Positions 1 through 8,260 of a stretch of DNA of 64,000 bases are shown here, piece after piece. The notes under the pieces were generated by a model. That model saw only the letters and a list, made by a program, of their open reading frames with translations, was not told where the DNA came from and did not search any database. The translations under genes were made by a program, and so were the position numbers. The first letter of the stretch is position 1; each line of letters starts with the position of its first letter. Source of the DNA: Mycolicibacterium rutilum (lineage in GTDB: Bacteria; Actinomycetota; Actinomycetes; Mycobacteriales; Mycobacteriaceae); assembly GCF_900108565.1 (NCBI RefSeq), contig NZ_LT629971.1, positions 1,116,001-1,180,000 of the forward strand. The letters run 5' to 3'.

Positions 1-873
1 ATCAGTGAATGGGTTGAAATGGTCCCAGTGCGAGAGATCCTGCTTACGACGGTCCGCACGGATCTCCGCCTCGTCCACCATCGGCCAGTCGTCCCAGCTG
101 ATCACCTCGTCATCGATGGAGAATCCGTAGTACATCTCGGCCAGCAGCACCTGCCAGCCGGCCAGAAACGCGGCCAACCGGTGCCGGTGCACGGTGATTT
201 CGCGTCCGGTGATCTGCTGCAACCGCTCACCCAGTCGGGCCGTGAAGCCGCCGGGACCGTAGTTGCGTCGAGTCAGTGTGGCCATCGCCCCGAGCCAGTC
301 GAGGGTCTCGACGCCCTGGTGCGTCTTGTTCATCAGCTGATCGAACAGCGCGGTGGAATGCTTGACGACCGGCCACAGTGGATTCAGGTGCAGCGGGTCC
401 CGCGGGTTGTCCAACTCGGCAACGAGGTTGGCGACGTGCTCATCGGTATCGCGAAACCTGTTGACGTCCATGGGTTTCGCGCCGAGCCACAGGCTCGCGG
501 CGCTAGTGTACAGCGGCGCGTGGGTGGCGGACGTGTCGATCAGTGCCCAGGTGGCGACGCCCGGCAGGTTTCGGTGCACCCAGTCGAGGACGCCGAGTCC
601 GGTGGACAGCATGTAACCACGCCCGCCCGAGTCCTCGACGCGGACCTGCTTGTCGGCGACGACGTCGGCGCGGGTGGCGTTGAGGTCACAGTCGGCGAGC
701 ACGCCGCTGAACTCGTCACCTCGTTCGCTCAGAATCTCGATCGCCCGGCTCGGCGCGTACGCGGGGGTGAACACGATGTCGGAACTCGACCCTCTGACCC
801 GGGTGGCCACCGGTTTGTAGCGGCCGTCGAACCGGCCGAGGTCATCGTCGACGATCAGGTACCGCCGCGTCAC
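1..873 (-). CDS. Atypical response-regulator-like protein (3' end outside the window)
   Basis: The frame is open from the window edge to a GTG at 873 that overlaps the stop of the upstream kinase-like gene (GTGA), so the two are probably translationally coupled. 291 codons are visible. The first ~140 residues look like a receiver domain: an acidic cluster D9-D10-D11 after YLIV, a candidate phospho-acceptor D61 in VLADCD, and a GAKP motif near residue 134 that fits the conserved lysine-proline of receivers. After it comes a non-receiver region of at least 150 residues rich in Trp and His that I do not recognise; no DNA-binding helix is visible in it. The receiver call is motif based and no product name is certain. 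Probable role: partner of the membrane protein encoded just upstream. Confidence 0.6.
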   Translation of the reverse strand, partial: MTRRYLIVDDDLGRFDGRYKPVATRVRGSSSDIVFTPAYAPSRAIEILSERGDEFSGVLADCDLNATRADVVADKQVRVEDSGGRGYMLSTGLGVLDWVHRNLPGVATWALIDTSATHAPLYTSAASLWLGAKPMDVNRFRDTDEHVANLVAELDNPRDPLHLNPLWPVVKHSTALFDQLMNKTHQGVETLDWLGAMATLTRRNYGPGGFTARLGERLQQITGREITVHRHRLAAFLAGWQVLLAEMYYGFSIDDEVISWDDWPMVDEAEIRADRRKQDLSHWDHFNPFTD

Positions 874-2351
874 AGTTCCTCCAACTCGAAGACCTCGCCC
901 ACCTTGACTTCTGGTGTTCGGTCCGACCAGGTCGCCACGATGGCCTTGGCGCCGTGCGGGCTGCCGGTCTGACGCAGATCACCGCCGTACTGATCGCGCA
1001 GCACCGCGCGCAACGACGTCAGCGATCGGCCCGGCTCGCAGAAGTGCTCGATGACGGGCAGGTGGTCATGCACGGCGACGGTGTACTCAATGTCCCGACC
1101 GGATCCGGTCGAGAACGCCTCGATCACGAGGTCGGTTGGTCTGTTCCGGAATTCGTTCTTGGACAACGCCTGCGCGACGTTGAGGCACAGCGCAGCGGTG
1201 ACCTTCTCCGCGATTGCCTGGTGGCGGTCGTCGCCACCGGACCAGTCGATCGCGTACGTCACCGAAGCGTACTTGGTCGCGTCGTACTCACCGAGGATCT
1301 TCTTGGCAAGATCGTTGAGCGGCAGTGGTTTGCGCGAGGCATTGATCGGCGCGCGGGCGATCAGATGGGTGACGATCGCCGGTATGGCGCTGAGCTGCCC
1401 CTTGAGCGCGAGCGGCACCGCGTCGATGTTCTGCAGCTCGAATATCGGGCCTTTGACCTTGTTCATCTCGGTGTGCGTCAGGTCGGTCATGTCGAGACGA
1501 CCGTCGGTGATGGCCTCGCGCGCGGTCGGCACCGCCGCGGCCAGCACGCGGTCGTGGTTGCGGATCGTCGAACCCAGCTGCAGGGTCAACAGCGAGCACA
1601 GGTAGGCGATGGGGACCATCGCGTCCTGCCAGCGGCCGTGGCGGACCGACAGTGCGACGAGGGTGGCCACCACGACAAGGGAAATCGCCGGCGCGTACGG
1701 CCGCACCCAGTGCATGAACGGCGGCATCGTGCTGTTCTCGGTGTAGTTGGGCGGGTCCAGGAAAGCGTTCGCCAGACCGGTGTTGAGGTAGACGATCGCG
1801 GCCGCCAGCGCGGCGATCTTCACCCAGCCGGCGTCGCCGCCGGCGGGAGCGAACGCCACCGCCGCGACATTGAGCGGGCATCCGACGGTGCCGAGCAGCC
1901 CGGTGACGTTGAGCAGCTTGTTCGGATGATTCTCCTGCACGATGCCGGTCATCATGTTGACCCACGACAACCTCGACCGCGATTGGACGTCGAGTGCATA
2001 GGGCTCGAGGTAGATCTCCAGTGACACCTGCGCGATGGCCGGCCACAGCATCAAGGCCATCACCCACCACGCGGTGTCGAGCCACAGCAAGGCGGCGATG
2101 ATCACCACCAGCATCGCGGCACGCGTCACCGGTAGCCGCAGCCGGTCATACAACGCGACGCGGTCCTTGGTCACCTTGGCATGCCAGAGGCTGAACGTTG
2201 CGGGCGCGACCAGGTCGACGACCAACTGCCGCCACGCCGACGACCGTCGTGTCTCGTCGTCGGGCAACTTCCACCAGGCATCGCCCGCGGCCACGTCTCG
2301 ACGCGACTGCGCGGTCACGAAGTGGCGTCTGAGCAACGTTGCGACCGGCAT
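870..2351 (-). CDS. Membrane protein with degenerate histidine-kinase-like C-terminus
   Basis: 493 aa. A GGGGAGGG Shine-Dalgarno 6-7 nt upstream selects the ATG at 2351 over an in-frame ATG at 2375. Residues ~75-270 hold about six hydrophobic segments. The last ~190 residues are soluble and resemble a worn GHKL ATPase: an N-box-like stretch (LNVAQALSKNEF), then GGDLRQ and a glycine/alanine-rich end at the place where kinases have the G2 box. No canonical H-box is seen; HTEMNK near residue 300 is the only histidine/glutamate candidate. The gene follows the 4-TM gene by 13 nt and overlaps the receiver-like gene downstream, so a sensor/response pair is a reasonable inference, but kinase activity is unproven. 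Confidence 0.55.
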   Translation of the reverse strand: MPVATLLRRHFVTAQSRRDVAAGDAWWKLPDDETRRSSAWRQLVVDLVAPATFSLWHAKVTKDRVALYDRLRLPVTRAAMLVVIIAALLWLDTAWWVMALMLWPAIAQVSLEIYLEPYALDVQSRSRLSWVNMMTGIVQENHPNKLLNVTGLLGTVGCPLNVAAVAFAPAGGDAGWVKIAALAAAIVYLNTGLANAFLDPPNYTENSTMPPFMHWVRPYAPAISLVVVATLVALSVRHGRWQDAMVPIAYLCSLLTLQLGSTIRNHDRVLAAAVPTAREAITDGRLDMTDLTHTEMNKVKGPIFELQNIDAVPLALKGQLSAIPAIVTHLIARAPINASRKPLPLNDLAKKILGEYDATKYASVTYAIDWSGGDDRHQAIAEKVTAALCLNVAQALSKNEFRNRPTDLVIEAFSTGSGRDIEYTVAVHDHLPVIEHFCEPGRSLTSLRAVLRDQYGGDLRQTGSPHGAKAIVATWSDRTPEVKVGEVFELEEL

Positions 2352-2364
2352 CGTCGCCCTCCCC

Positions 2365-3186
2365 TCAGTGCTCATCATCGGCTCCATCATGGCGCGCCCG
2401 CGGGTTGCGCGGGTGGTCGGTGCTGGCCACACCGAGCACCGCGGTGCTCGCCGTGGCGATGCCGAACCGGACCAACGCGAGCTGCTTGAGCCGATCCACC
2501 AGCGCCTGCTGCGTGACCTTGGCCAAGGCGCCCTCGCCGGTGATGGCGGCGAACGTGTGTGTCGCGTTGGTCAGATTCATTGCCAGCCGGTGCAGTAACG
2601 CCTCGTCGTCGATCAGCGCGGCACGTGCCGGCATGAGCTGGCGGTGCGCGGTCAGCTTCTGGTCGAAGACGTCGTTGCGTGCGCAGTAGAAGTCCACCAT
2701 CGCCAGCAGTCCCGTCACGGCGTAGAGGCCGAGGAAGACGTAGGCGGCCATCTGCGCCGTGTCGACGGCCGGGTTCGCGGTGACGGCACTGCCGCCGTCG
2801 TAGCCGACGGCCGCGGGACCCGCCAGTCCCGCTGCGTGCCTGCGGGCGGCGGTGATCAACAACCCGACCGCGGCCCACACCGCGATCAGCACCGCCGCCG
2901 CGAACCCTTCACGCCTGCGCAGTCCGGGATCACACACGGCGCCGCGCAGCAGCCAACCCGCGCGCGCCATGGTCAGCGCGGTGAGGATTCCGATGACGTA
3001 GGAGATGAACGCCACGTGGTCGGCATGCCCACGCAGGATGTGGTTCAGCGCGGGTTGCATCACCTGTGCGTCCATCACGGCGCCGACGACGACGGCCGCC
3101 CCGAGCGCGACGATCAGTATCTTGTGACCGGCGCTGCGCTGCGTCAGGTACGCCAGGCGCGGTTCGGTCCAGCCGGTCGCGGTCAT
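2365..3186 (-). CDS. Four-TM membrane protein of the signalling cluster
   Basis: 273 aa from an ATG at 3186 that overlaps the stop of the upstream gene (ATGA). Hydrophobic helices lie near residues 24-42, 60-80, 95-115 and 150-170, with a soluble, mostly helical C-terminal half containing a possible dimerisation segment (EALLHRLAMNLTNATHTF). No catalytic motif or named domain is visible. Its place between the small soluble gene and the kinase-like gene, with tight spacing on both sides, says that it acts in the same membrane complex. It could be the sensor part of the system, but this is inferred only from context. Confidence 0.6.
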   Translation of the reverse strand: MTATGWTEPRLAYLTQRSAGHKILIVALGAAVVVGAVMDAQVMQPALNHILRGHADHVAFISYVIGILTALTMARAGWLLRGAVCDPGLRRREGFAAAVLIAVWAAVGLLITAARRHAAGLAGPAAVGYDGGSAVTANPAVDTAQMAAYVFLGLYAVTGLLAMVDFYCARNDVFDQKLTAHRQLMPARAALIDDEALLHRLAMNLTNATHTFAAITGEGALAKVTQQALVDRLKQLALVRFGIATASTAVLGVASTDHPRNPRARHDGADDEH

Positions 3187-3776
3187 GCCACACCTTGTTC
3201 CGGGGTTGAGGGTACGACCATCAGGCCGGGCGTCCGGACCGGCGCCGAGAGGTCGGGGTGTCCGAAGGCCGCGGGATCGGGCAATGCCCCGGGTCCGGCG
3301 TCGACGGGCGGCGGTGCGCCGGTTCCGGACAGCACCGCATCGGCCCGGTCGACGACATCCTGCAGCGCGGCGACGCGGCGGCGTTGATGTACCAGGCGGA
3401 CGTTGACCAGGGCGTAGTTCTGGGTGATCTCGGCGATCAGCACGCGTTGAAGATCCAGGCGGCGCAGCGTTTCGGCGTCGGTCCGGGCATGCCACCCGGG
3501 TAGGTGCTCGTCGAGCCAGCCGTTGAGTACGTCGGCGATGAATTCGTCGACCACCGGCGCGGCGGCCTCGACAAGGTTGAGGGTTTCGGTGGCGGTCGTC
3601 GCTTCGTCGGCCGCATCAACCGCCATCACCGGGTCGAGCGGGCGGTACTGGTCGGGCCGTTCGATCCGCATCGACAACGTGTCGTGGGACTGGCCGACAT
3701 CACTGAGATTGACCTTGCGGGTGTCGAGCGGGACTTGGGGTTCGGGCGTTCGGCGACGAAACCAGGAAAATGACAT
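3183..3776 (-). CDS. Hypothetical soluble protein, first gene of the signalling operon
   Basis: 197 aa. The ATG at 3776 begins MSFSWFRRRTPEP. Longer upstream readings cross the divergent promoter and are unlikely. There is no signal peptide or membrane segment. Residues 60-150 are acidic and helical (LNLVEAAAPVVDEFIADVLNGW, then a long heptad-like region) and the end is proline-rich and flexible. I do not recognise the family. It is the promoter-proximal gene of a four-gene minus-strand operon and diverges from the helical-protein/LuxR pair with 109 nt between starts, where nested inverted repeats lie. Confidence 0.6.
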   Translation of the reverse strand: MSFSWFRRRTPEPQVPLDTRKVNLSDVGQSHDTLSMRIERPDQYRPLDPVMAVDAADEATTATETLNLVEAAAPVVDEFIADVLNGWLDEHLPGWHARTDAETLRRLDLQRVLIAEITQNYALVNVRLVHQRRRVAALQDVVDRADAVLSGTGAPPPVDAGPGALPDPAAFGHPDLSAPVRTPGLMVVPSTPEQGVA

Positions 3777-3807
3777 GCGGTGATGGTGCCGTCTGCGTGC
3801 AGCGAGC

Positions 3808-3853
3808 TGTTGCGCGAAAACAACACCCTCTGTTGTGTTGTCCCGGCGCAACA
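3808..3853. promoter_or_regulatory. Nested inverted repeats in the divergent promoter
   Basis: TGTTGCGC (3808-3815) pairs with GCGCAACA (3846-3853), and inside it ACAACA (3820-3825) pairs with TGTTGT (3831-3836). The site sits between the divergent starts at 3776 and 3886, where an operator for both transcription units would be expected. The LuxR-type protein encoded by the plus-strand unit is an obvious candidate to bind here. Repeat positions are read directly; function is inferred. Confidence 0.4.
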
Positions 3854-3885
3854 CCAGTCTGGCGGGAGGGGTTGTCATCGTCGGC

Positions 3886-4572
3886 ATGACAACCAGCAAC
3901 GAGCGGCCGATCCGCACACCACGCCGAGTCCCCCACACCCGCTCCTACGGCTTACTGCTGCGGCTCGCCGACCGCACGGCCGGCCGCACCGACCGCCGGA
4001 CGCTGTCCACCGCGGCGCCCGGCAGCGGCACTGCGCTGATGTCCAGATTGCAGGCCACGTTCGACGAGAACGACCGCAGCCTGGTGGTCCGCTTGCGGGA
4101 GGTCTGTGAGCCTTCGGCGCGACGGCTGCGAGAGCTGCTCGACGAAGCGGATCGACTCAGCGCAGTGATCGACCGGCAGCGCAGCGCGCTCGCGGCCACC
4201 ACCCCGCCCACCGCGGCGGACCTCGCGCACCGCAACGGCGGTGAACTCCACCTCGACGCCGAGGCGGTCAGCACTCGCCGACTCCGCGAGCACCGCGCCC
4301 GCGTCGACGCAACGAACGCTGCTCTCGAAAGCGCGCAGCGGCAGCGTAACGCCGTTCTCGTCGAAAGTGTCAGGCACACGGCCCGACTGGTCGAGCAGTT
4401 CGAGTTGGCCTGCACGGTATCCGAGCAGTTGCGTCACCACTACAACCGCCGGTTGGCGACTTACGCACGCGCTGCTCGCCTCGCGCCGGGCGCCACCCCG
4501 TCGATCACGGTGCCGGAGTGGACCACACGACCTTGCCCGTGGTTACCGCACAACGCGCAGGTGTCGAAATGA
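3886..4572 (+). CDS. Helical (coiled-coil) protein of the signalling cluster
   Basis: 228 aa. The chosen ATG at 3886 begins MTTSNERPIRTP; the purine-rich GGGAGGGG lies about 14 nt upstream, which is long, so the start is moderately sure. Residues ~55-200 are rich in Arg, Glu and Leu with heptad-like spacing (VVRLREVCEPSARRLRELLD, then RLREHRARVDATNAALESAQ), predicting long helices or a coiled coil. No signal peptide, membrane helix or catalytic motif is seen. The stop overlaps the start of the LuxR-type gene (ATGA), so the two are co-translated. Function unknown; an adaptor that controls the HTH protein is a guess. Confidence 0.6.
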   Translation: MTTSNERPIRTPRRVPHTRSYGLLLRLADRTAGRTDRRTLSTAAPGSGTALMSRLQATFDENDRSLVVRLREVCEPSARRLRELLDEADRLSAVIDRQRSALAATTPPTAADLAHRNGGELHLDAEAVSTRRLREHRARVDATNAALESAQRQRNAVLVESVRHTARLVEQFELACTVSEQLRHHYNRRLATYARAARLAPGATPSITVPEWTTRPCPWLPHNAQVSK

Positions 4573-4856
4573 CGTGCACCAGAGACGGACACGGCTTCAT
4601 CACGGCGGTGTGCGCCCGGCCGGCGCTGTCCGAACGTGAGGTCGAAGTGCTGCTGAACTGGTTGCGCACCGGCAGCAAGGCATCTGTGGGCAGGGCGCTC
4701 TACATCTCGTCGAGCACCGTCAACACCCACCTGCAGCGGATCCGCGAGAAGTACGCCGCGGTGGGCCGGCCGGCCCGGTCGAAGGTCGCGCTGGCCATCC
4801 GCGCGATCCAAGACGAATTGCTGACCATCGACGACCTCGCCGACTTGCCGGCCTAG
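4569..4856 (+). CDS. Stand-alone LuxR/NarL-type HTH regulator
   Basis: 95 aa when started at the ATG overlapping the previous stop (4569); a GTG at 4518 would add 17 residues. The protein is almost only a GerE-type HTH: PALSEREVEVLLNWLRTGSK followed by the recognition helix SSSTVNTHLQRIREKY. It has no receiver or ligand domain. Receiver-like protein and DNA-binding protein are thus encoded by separate genes at this locus, unlike the usual fused NarL response regulator. It probably regulates the divergent promoter at 3777-3885. Confidence 0.8.
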   Translation: MTCTRDGHGFITAVCARPALSEREVEVLLNWLRTGSKASVGRALYISSSTVNTHLQRIREKYAAVGRPARSKVALAIRAIQDELLTIDDLADLPA

Positions 4857-4879
4857 CCATCGGACGCGACGACTCGTCG

Positions 4880-5890
4880 TCAGGGCGCGATCGACGCGCG
4901 CAAGGCCCCCAGCGGCGCGGCGGTGAGAGCCGAATCGGCGGCGTCGAGGCCGACCGGATCAGACACCAACGATGCCCACGGGTAGGCGTCGCGGGTCCGC
5001 TGCAGGAAGTCGACGGCCAGTTCGAGGTGGTGCCGTTCGTAGTTGTGCACGCCGGTGATGGTCCACCAGCCCCGCACCACGGCCTCCGGGTCGACGGACA
5101 ACGGCGGGCCCGGCAGTACGGCGCCGGCCAGCACCAGTATGCCGCCGACCTCGAGCCGGTTCAGCGCGGCGGCCGTTGCGGGCGCCGATCCCGAGAAGTC
5201 GATCGCGACGTCGACCGGGCCGCCCGAATCGGGGACAGCGCCGAATCGTTCGGCCAACAGCACCCGGGCCCGGTCGATGTCGGTGATCGCCACTTTGGCG
5301 CCCGATTCGGTGCACGCCGCCGCGGCGGTGACCCCGAGCATGCCGGCGCCGACGATGAGCACCCGCTGACCGGGCAGGGCGCCCGCCGCTTCCAGCGTGG
5401 CCATCACCGTGGCCGTCGCGCAGGCCGCGGGCGCCGCGACCTTGTCGTCGAGTGTGTCGGGGATCCGTTGTACCGCAACCCCTGCCGGGAGCGCGATGTG
5501 CTCGGCGTAACCGCCCGACAACGGCCAGTCACCATCGAACGGCTCGTGCCCGACTTTGCGCACCGCGTGGCATTTCGCGGTGCGCCCTGATCGGCAGCGT
5601 GCACAGGCGCCGCAGGTCGAGGTGACCGACCAGACCACCCGGTCGCCGACGCGGATGTCTCGCTGCGCTCCGGCGACGACCACCTCGCCCACCGCCTCGT
5701 GCCCGAGCACACTCGGGCAGGGGCCGCCCCGACGGCCGGCGACGGTGTGCAGGTCGCTGCCACAGACGGTCGCCAGCCGCACGCGCACCAGCGTCACGTC
5801 GGCCTCCTGCGGCAGCGCCACGTCGCGGACCTCGACACCGGTTCCCGTCCAGACGGCAGCCCTGCTCACACCAGTCGCGAGCGGATCCAT
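4880..5890 (-). CDS. Phosphonate-catabolism-associated zinc alcohol dehydrogenase (HpnZ type)
   Basis: 336 aa medium-chain Zn-dependent dehydrogenase. Catalytic zinc ligands appear as CGSDLH and GHE near the N-terminus, and the structural zinc site as CGACARCRSGRTAKC. A Rossmann motif (VLIVGAGMLGVTAAAAC) follows. It resembles the alcohol dehydrogenases that TIGRFAM places in phosphonate operons (HpnZ, TIGR03366). It is the last gene after phnE. The ATG at 5890 has AGAGG 8 nt upstream and overlaps phnE by 25 nt; a GTG at 5869 overlapping the phnE stop is the alternative start. Substrate unproven; oxidation of an aldehyde or alcohol made from a phosphonate is likely. Confidence 0.8.
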   Translation of the reverse strand: MDPLATGVSRAAVWTGTGVEVRDVALPQEADVTLVRVRLATVCGSDLHTVAGRRGGPCPSVLGHEAVGEVVVAGAQRDIRVGDRVVWSVTSTCGACARCRSGRTAKCHAVRKVGHEPFDGDWPLSGGYAEHIALPAGVAVQRIPDTLDDKVAAPAACATATVMATLEAAGALPGQRVLIVGAGMLGVTAAAACTESGAKVAITDIDRARVLLAERFGAVPDSGGPVDVAIDFSGSAPATAAALNRLEVGGILVLAGAVLPGPPLSVDPEAVVRGWWTITGVHNYERHHLELAVDFLQRTRDAYPWASLVSDPVGLDAADSALTAAPLGALRASIAP

Positions 5891-7443
5891 CCCGACAACC
5901 TCTCGATGGTGTAGACGATGGCGAAGATCACCAGCACGATCGCGCCGGCGACGTCGAAGTTCAGGGTGCGGATCGACTCGAAGAGCAGATATCCGATACC
6001 GCCGGCACCGACGACGCCCAAGATCGTCGATGTGCGCACGTTGACGTCCAGCAGATACAGGCTCGAGCCGACCATCGCCGGAATCGCCTGCGGTATCACC
6101 GCTGCCGCCAACGTCTTCCACCACCCGCCGCCGACCGATCGGACCGCTTCCATCGGACCGGAGTCGATCTCCTCGACGGCGTCGGCCACCAGCTTGGCCA
6201 GGAACCCGACCGACCCGATCGCCAGGGCGCAGGTGCCCGCGATCGGACCCAGCCCCAGCGCCGCGACGAAGACGACCGCCAGGATCAGTTCCGGAACCGC
6301 CCGCACCGCCACGATCCAGGCCCGGGCGGTCCAGTAGCAGGCGCTGTTCGGGGTGACGTTGCGCGCCGCGAGGATTCCCACCGGAATGGACAGCACCACG
6401 CCGATGGCGGTCGACACCACGCCGATCGCGATGGTCTGCAGCGCGGCGTCGACGAGTCCGGCGCCCAGCGCGTCGAAGTTCGGTGGGATCATCCGGGTGA
6501 ACACCTCGACCGAGGGACCCACCCAGGTGACCAGCGAGACCGGGTTGATCTTCAACACGATCAGCGCCGCGACGGTCGCACCGATCAGGCCGACAGACAA
6601 CGCAAATCGAGCCAGCCGGTCGCGGACGGGATCGGAGACCGACGGGCTGAGCAGGATCCGCCGGATGCCGATCGCGACCAGTTCCATCGCGACGATGATC
6701 GCCAGGATCACCAGGACGATTCCCAGCGCCCGCGGATAGATCAGTCCGCGCAGTGCGTCCTGCAGGGCGAACCCGATACCGCCGGCGCCGACGAAGCCCA
6801 GCACCACCGACATCCGCAAATTGATGTCGATGCGGTAGACGAACGCGCCGATCCAGGCGGGCACCACCTGCGGCACGACGGCGTTCAACATCTCGCGCAG
6901 ATAACCAACGCCGGTGCTGCGCAACGTTTCCCGCGGACCGGCGTCGCTGGCTTCGATGGCGTCGGCGAACAACTTGCCGAGCATCCCGATCGAGTGCAGG
7001 CCCAACGCGAGGATGCCCGGTAGGATGCCGATACCGAGCGCCCGCACGAACAGGACCGCGAACAGCAGGTCCGGCATCGCGCGGCAGAACGTGATCACGG
7101 CGCGTGCGACCGTGTACACCGCCGGGTGCGGAGTGGTGTTGCGGGCGGCGAGAAATGCCAGCGGTACTGAGGCGATCGCGGCCAGGACGGTGCCGAGCAC
7201 CGCCATCAGGAGTGTCTGCACGGCCAGCACACCGATGCGGCCGGGATCGTCGAGCCGCGGCGGGACCATGCGCTCCAGCAGCGCCGCCACTTCGTCGATG
7301 CCGCCGAACAGAGCAGTGGGGACGAAGTCGATGTACCACGCCGACAGGAGCGCCACGACGACGGCACCGACGGCCACCGCGTGCAGCACACCGGGCAGTC
7401 CGGTACGGGACGTCGTGGCGCGCTCGGCCAGGGGCGTGCTCAC
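5866..7443 (-). CDS. phnE: Phosphonate ABC transporter permease, two PhnE domains fused
   Basis: 525 aa, about twice a normal PhnE. Two homologous permease halves are visible, near residues 1-265 and 280-525. Each carries a similar EAA-type loop: SIGMLGKLFADAIEASDAGP in the first half and SVGFLAKLVADAVEEIDSGP in the second. Each ends in a similar VLGFVGAGGIGF / ILGVVGAGGIGY block. The fusion would supply both membrane halves of the importer from one chain. The GTG at 7443 overlaps the phnC stop (GTGA), showing translational coupling with the ATPase. It partners PhnC and PhnD. Confidence 0.92.
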   Translation of the reverse strand: MSTPLAERATTSRTGLPGVLHAVAVGAVVVALLSAWYIDFVPTALFGGIDEVAALLERMVPPRLDDPGRIGVLAVQTLLMAVLGTVLAAIASVPLAFLAARNTTPHPAVYTVARAVITFCRAMPDLLFAVLFVRALGIGILPGILALGLHSIGMLGKLFADAIEASDAGPRETLRSTGVGYLREMLNAVVPQVVPAWIGAFVYRIDINLRMSVVLGFVGAGGIGFALQDALRGLIYPRALGIVLVILAIIVAMELVAIGIRRILLSPSVSDPVRDRLARFALSVGLIGATVAALIVLKINPVSLVTWVGPSVEVFTRMIPPNFDALGAGLVDAALQTIAIGVVSTAIGVVLSIPVGILAARNVTPNSACYWTARAWIVAVRAVPELILAVVFVAALGLGPIAGTCALAIGSVGFLAKLVADAVEEIDSGPMEAVRSVGGGWWKTLAAAVIPQAIPAMVGSSLYLLDVNVRTSTILGVVGAGGIGYLLFESIRTLNFDVAGAIVLVIFAIVYTIERLSGWIRSRLV

Positions 7444-8255
7444 GGTGTCCGGGTGACCGGGCGATCGACCTCGGGATCGACGCGTTGGTAGATGCCCATC
7501 ACGTCGTCGCGGTTCAGTCCCACCGCGGGCCGGTCCAGGACCTTGCGCCCGTTGCGTAGCCCGACGAGCCGGTGCGCCCAGCCGAGCGCGAGGTCGACCT
7601 GGTGCAGCGTGCACACCACGGTCAGCTTCTCCTCGATGCAGATCCGGAACAGCAGATCCATGACGACGCCGGCGTTTTCGGGATCCAGCGACGCGACCGG
7701 TTCGTCGGCGAGCAGCAGCGCCGGACGCTGCATGAGCGTGCGGGCGACCGCGACCCGCTGCTGCTGTCCGCCGGAGAGCGTGTCAGCGCGCCGGGCGGCG
7801 AAGTCGGCAAGGCCGACCCGGTCGAGATGGGCCAGGGCCTCCGCGCGCATGCTGCGCGGATAGGTCAGCGCGCCGTACCGCGGCAGCGTCAACCGACCGA
7901 GACCTCCGATGAGGACGTTCTCCAGACAGCTCAGCCGGCCGACGAGGTTGAACTGCTGGAAGACGAATCCCACCCGACGGCGCAGCGCCCGCAGTTCGGC
8001 GCCGGACGCCTTGTCCACGCGGGTGCCGCCGACGTTGACCTGACCCGCGGTGACCGGGTGCAACCCGTTGAGGCAGCGCAACAACGTCGACTTCCCCGAG
8101 CCGGAGAGCCCGAGCAGCACCAGCAGTTCGCTGCGGTGCACGTCGAGCGAGACGCCGTCGAGTGCCACCGTGTCACCGAACCGCTTGGTGAGGTTACGCA
8201 CCGCGACCACGACGTCGTCGCCGGCGACCGCGTGCCCGGGTTCGACGACGTCCAC
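7440..8255 (-). CDS. phnC: Phosphonate ABC transporter ATP-binding protein
   Basis: 271 aa ABC ATPase. Walker A is GLSGSGKST, the signature is LSGGQQQRVA, Walker B is ALLLADEP, and the switch histidine lies in CTLHQVDLAL. Length and the PhnC-like FVFQQFNLVGRL Q-loop match the phosphonate family. It lies between the binding protein and the fused permease. The GTG at 8255, 5 nt after the phnD stop and with AAGGG about 9 nt upstream, is used; a GTG at 8273 is possible. It energises import through PhnE. Confidence 0.92.
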   Translation of the reverse strand: MDVVEPGHAVAGDDVVVAVRNLTKRFGDTVALDGVSLDVHRSELLVLLGLSGSGKSTLLRCLNGLHPVTAGQVNVGGTRVDKASGAELRALRRRVGFVFQQFNLVGRLSCLENVLIGGLGRLTLPRYGALTYPRSMRAEALAHLDRVGLADFAARRADTLSGGQQQRVAVARTLMQRPALLLADEPVASLDPENAGVVMDLLFRICIEEKLTVVCTLHQVDLALGWAHRLVGLRNGRKVLDRPAVGLNRDDVMGIYQRVDPEVDRPVTRTP

Positions 8256-8260
8256 CTCGG

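Noticed and set aside
19..972. Long plus-strand reading frame at the left edge
   Set aside because: The minus strand encodes receiver motifs with a coupled start; the plus frame has no domain sense and is a high-GC shadow.
5866..7443. PhnE doubling as an assembly duplication
   Set aside because: The two halves are clearly diverged at sequence level, so it is a true ancient fusion.
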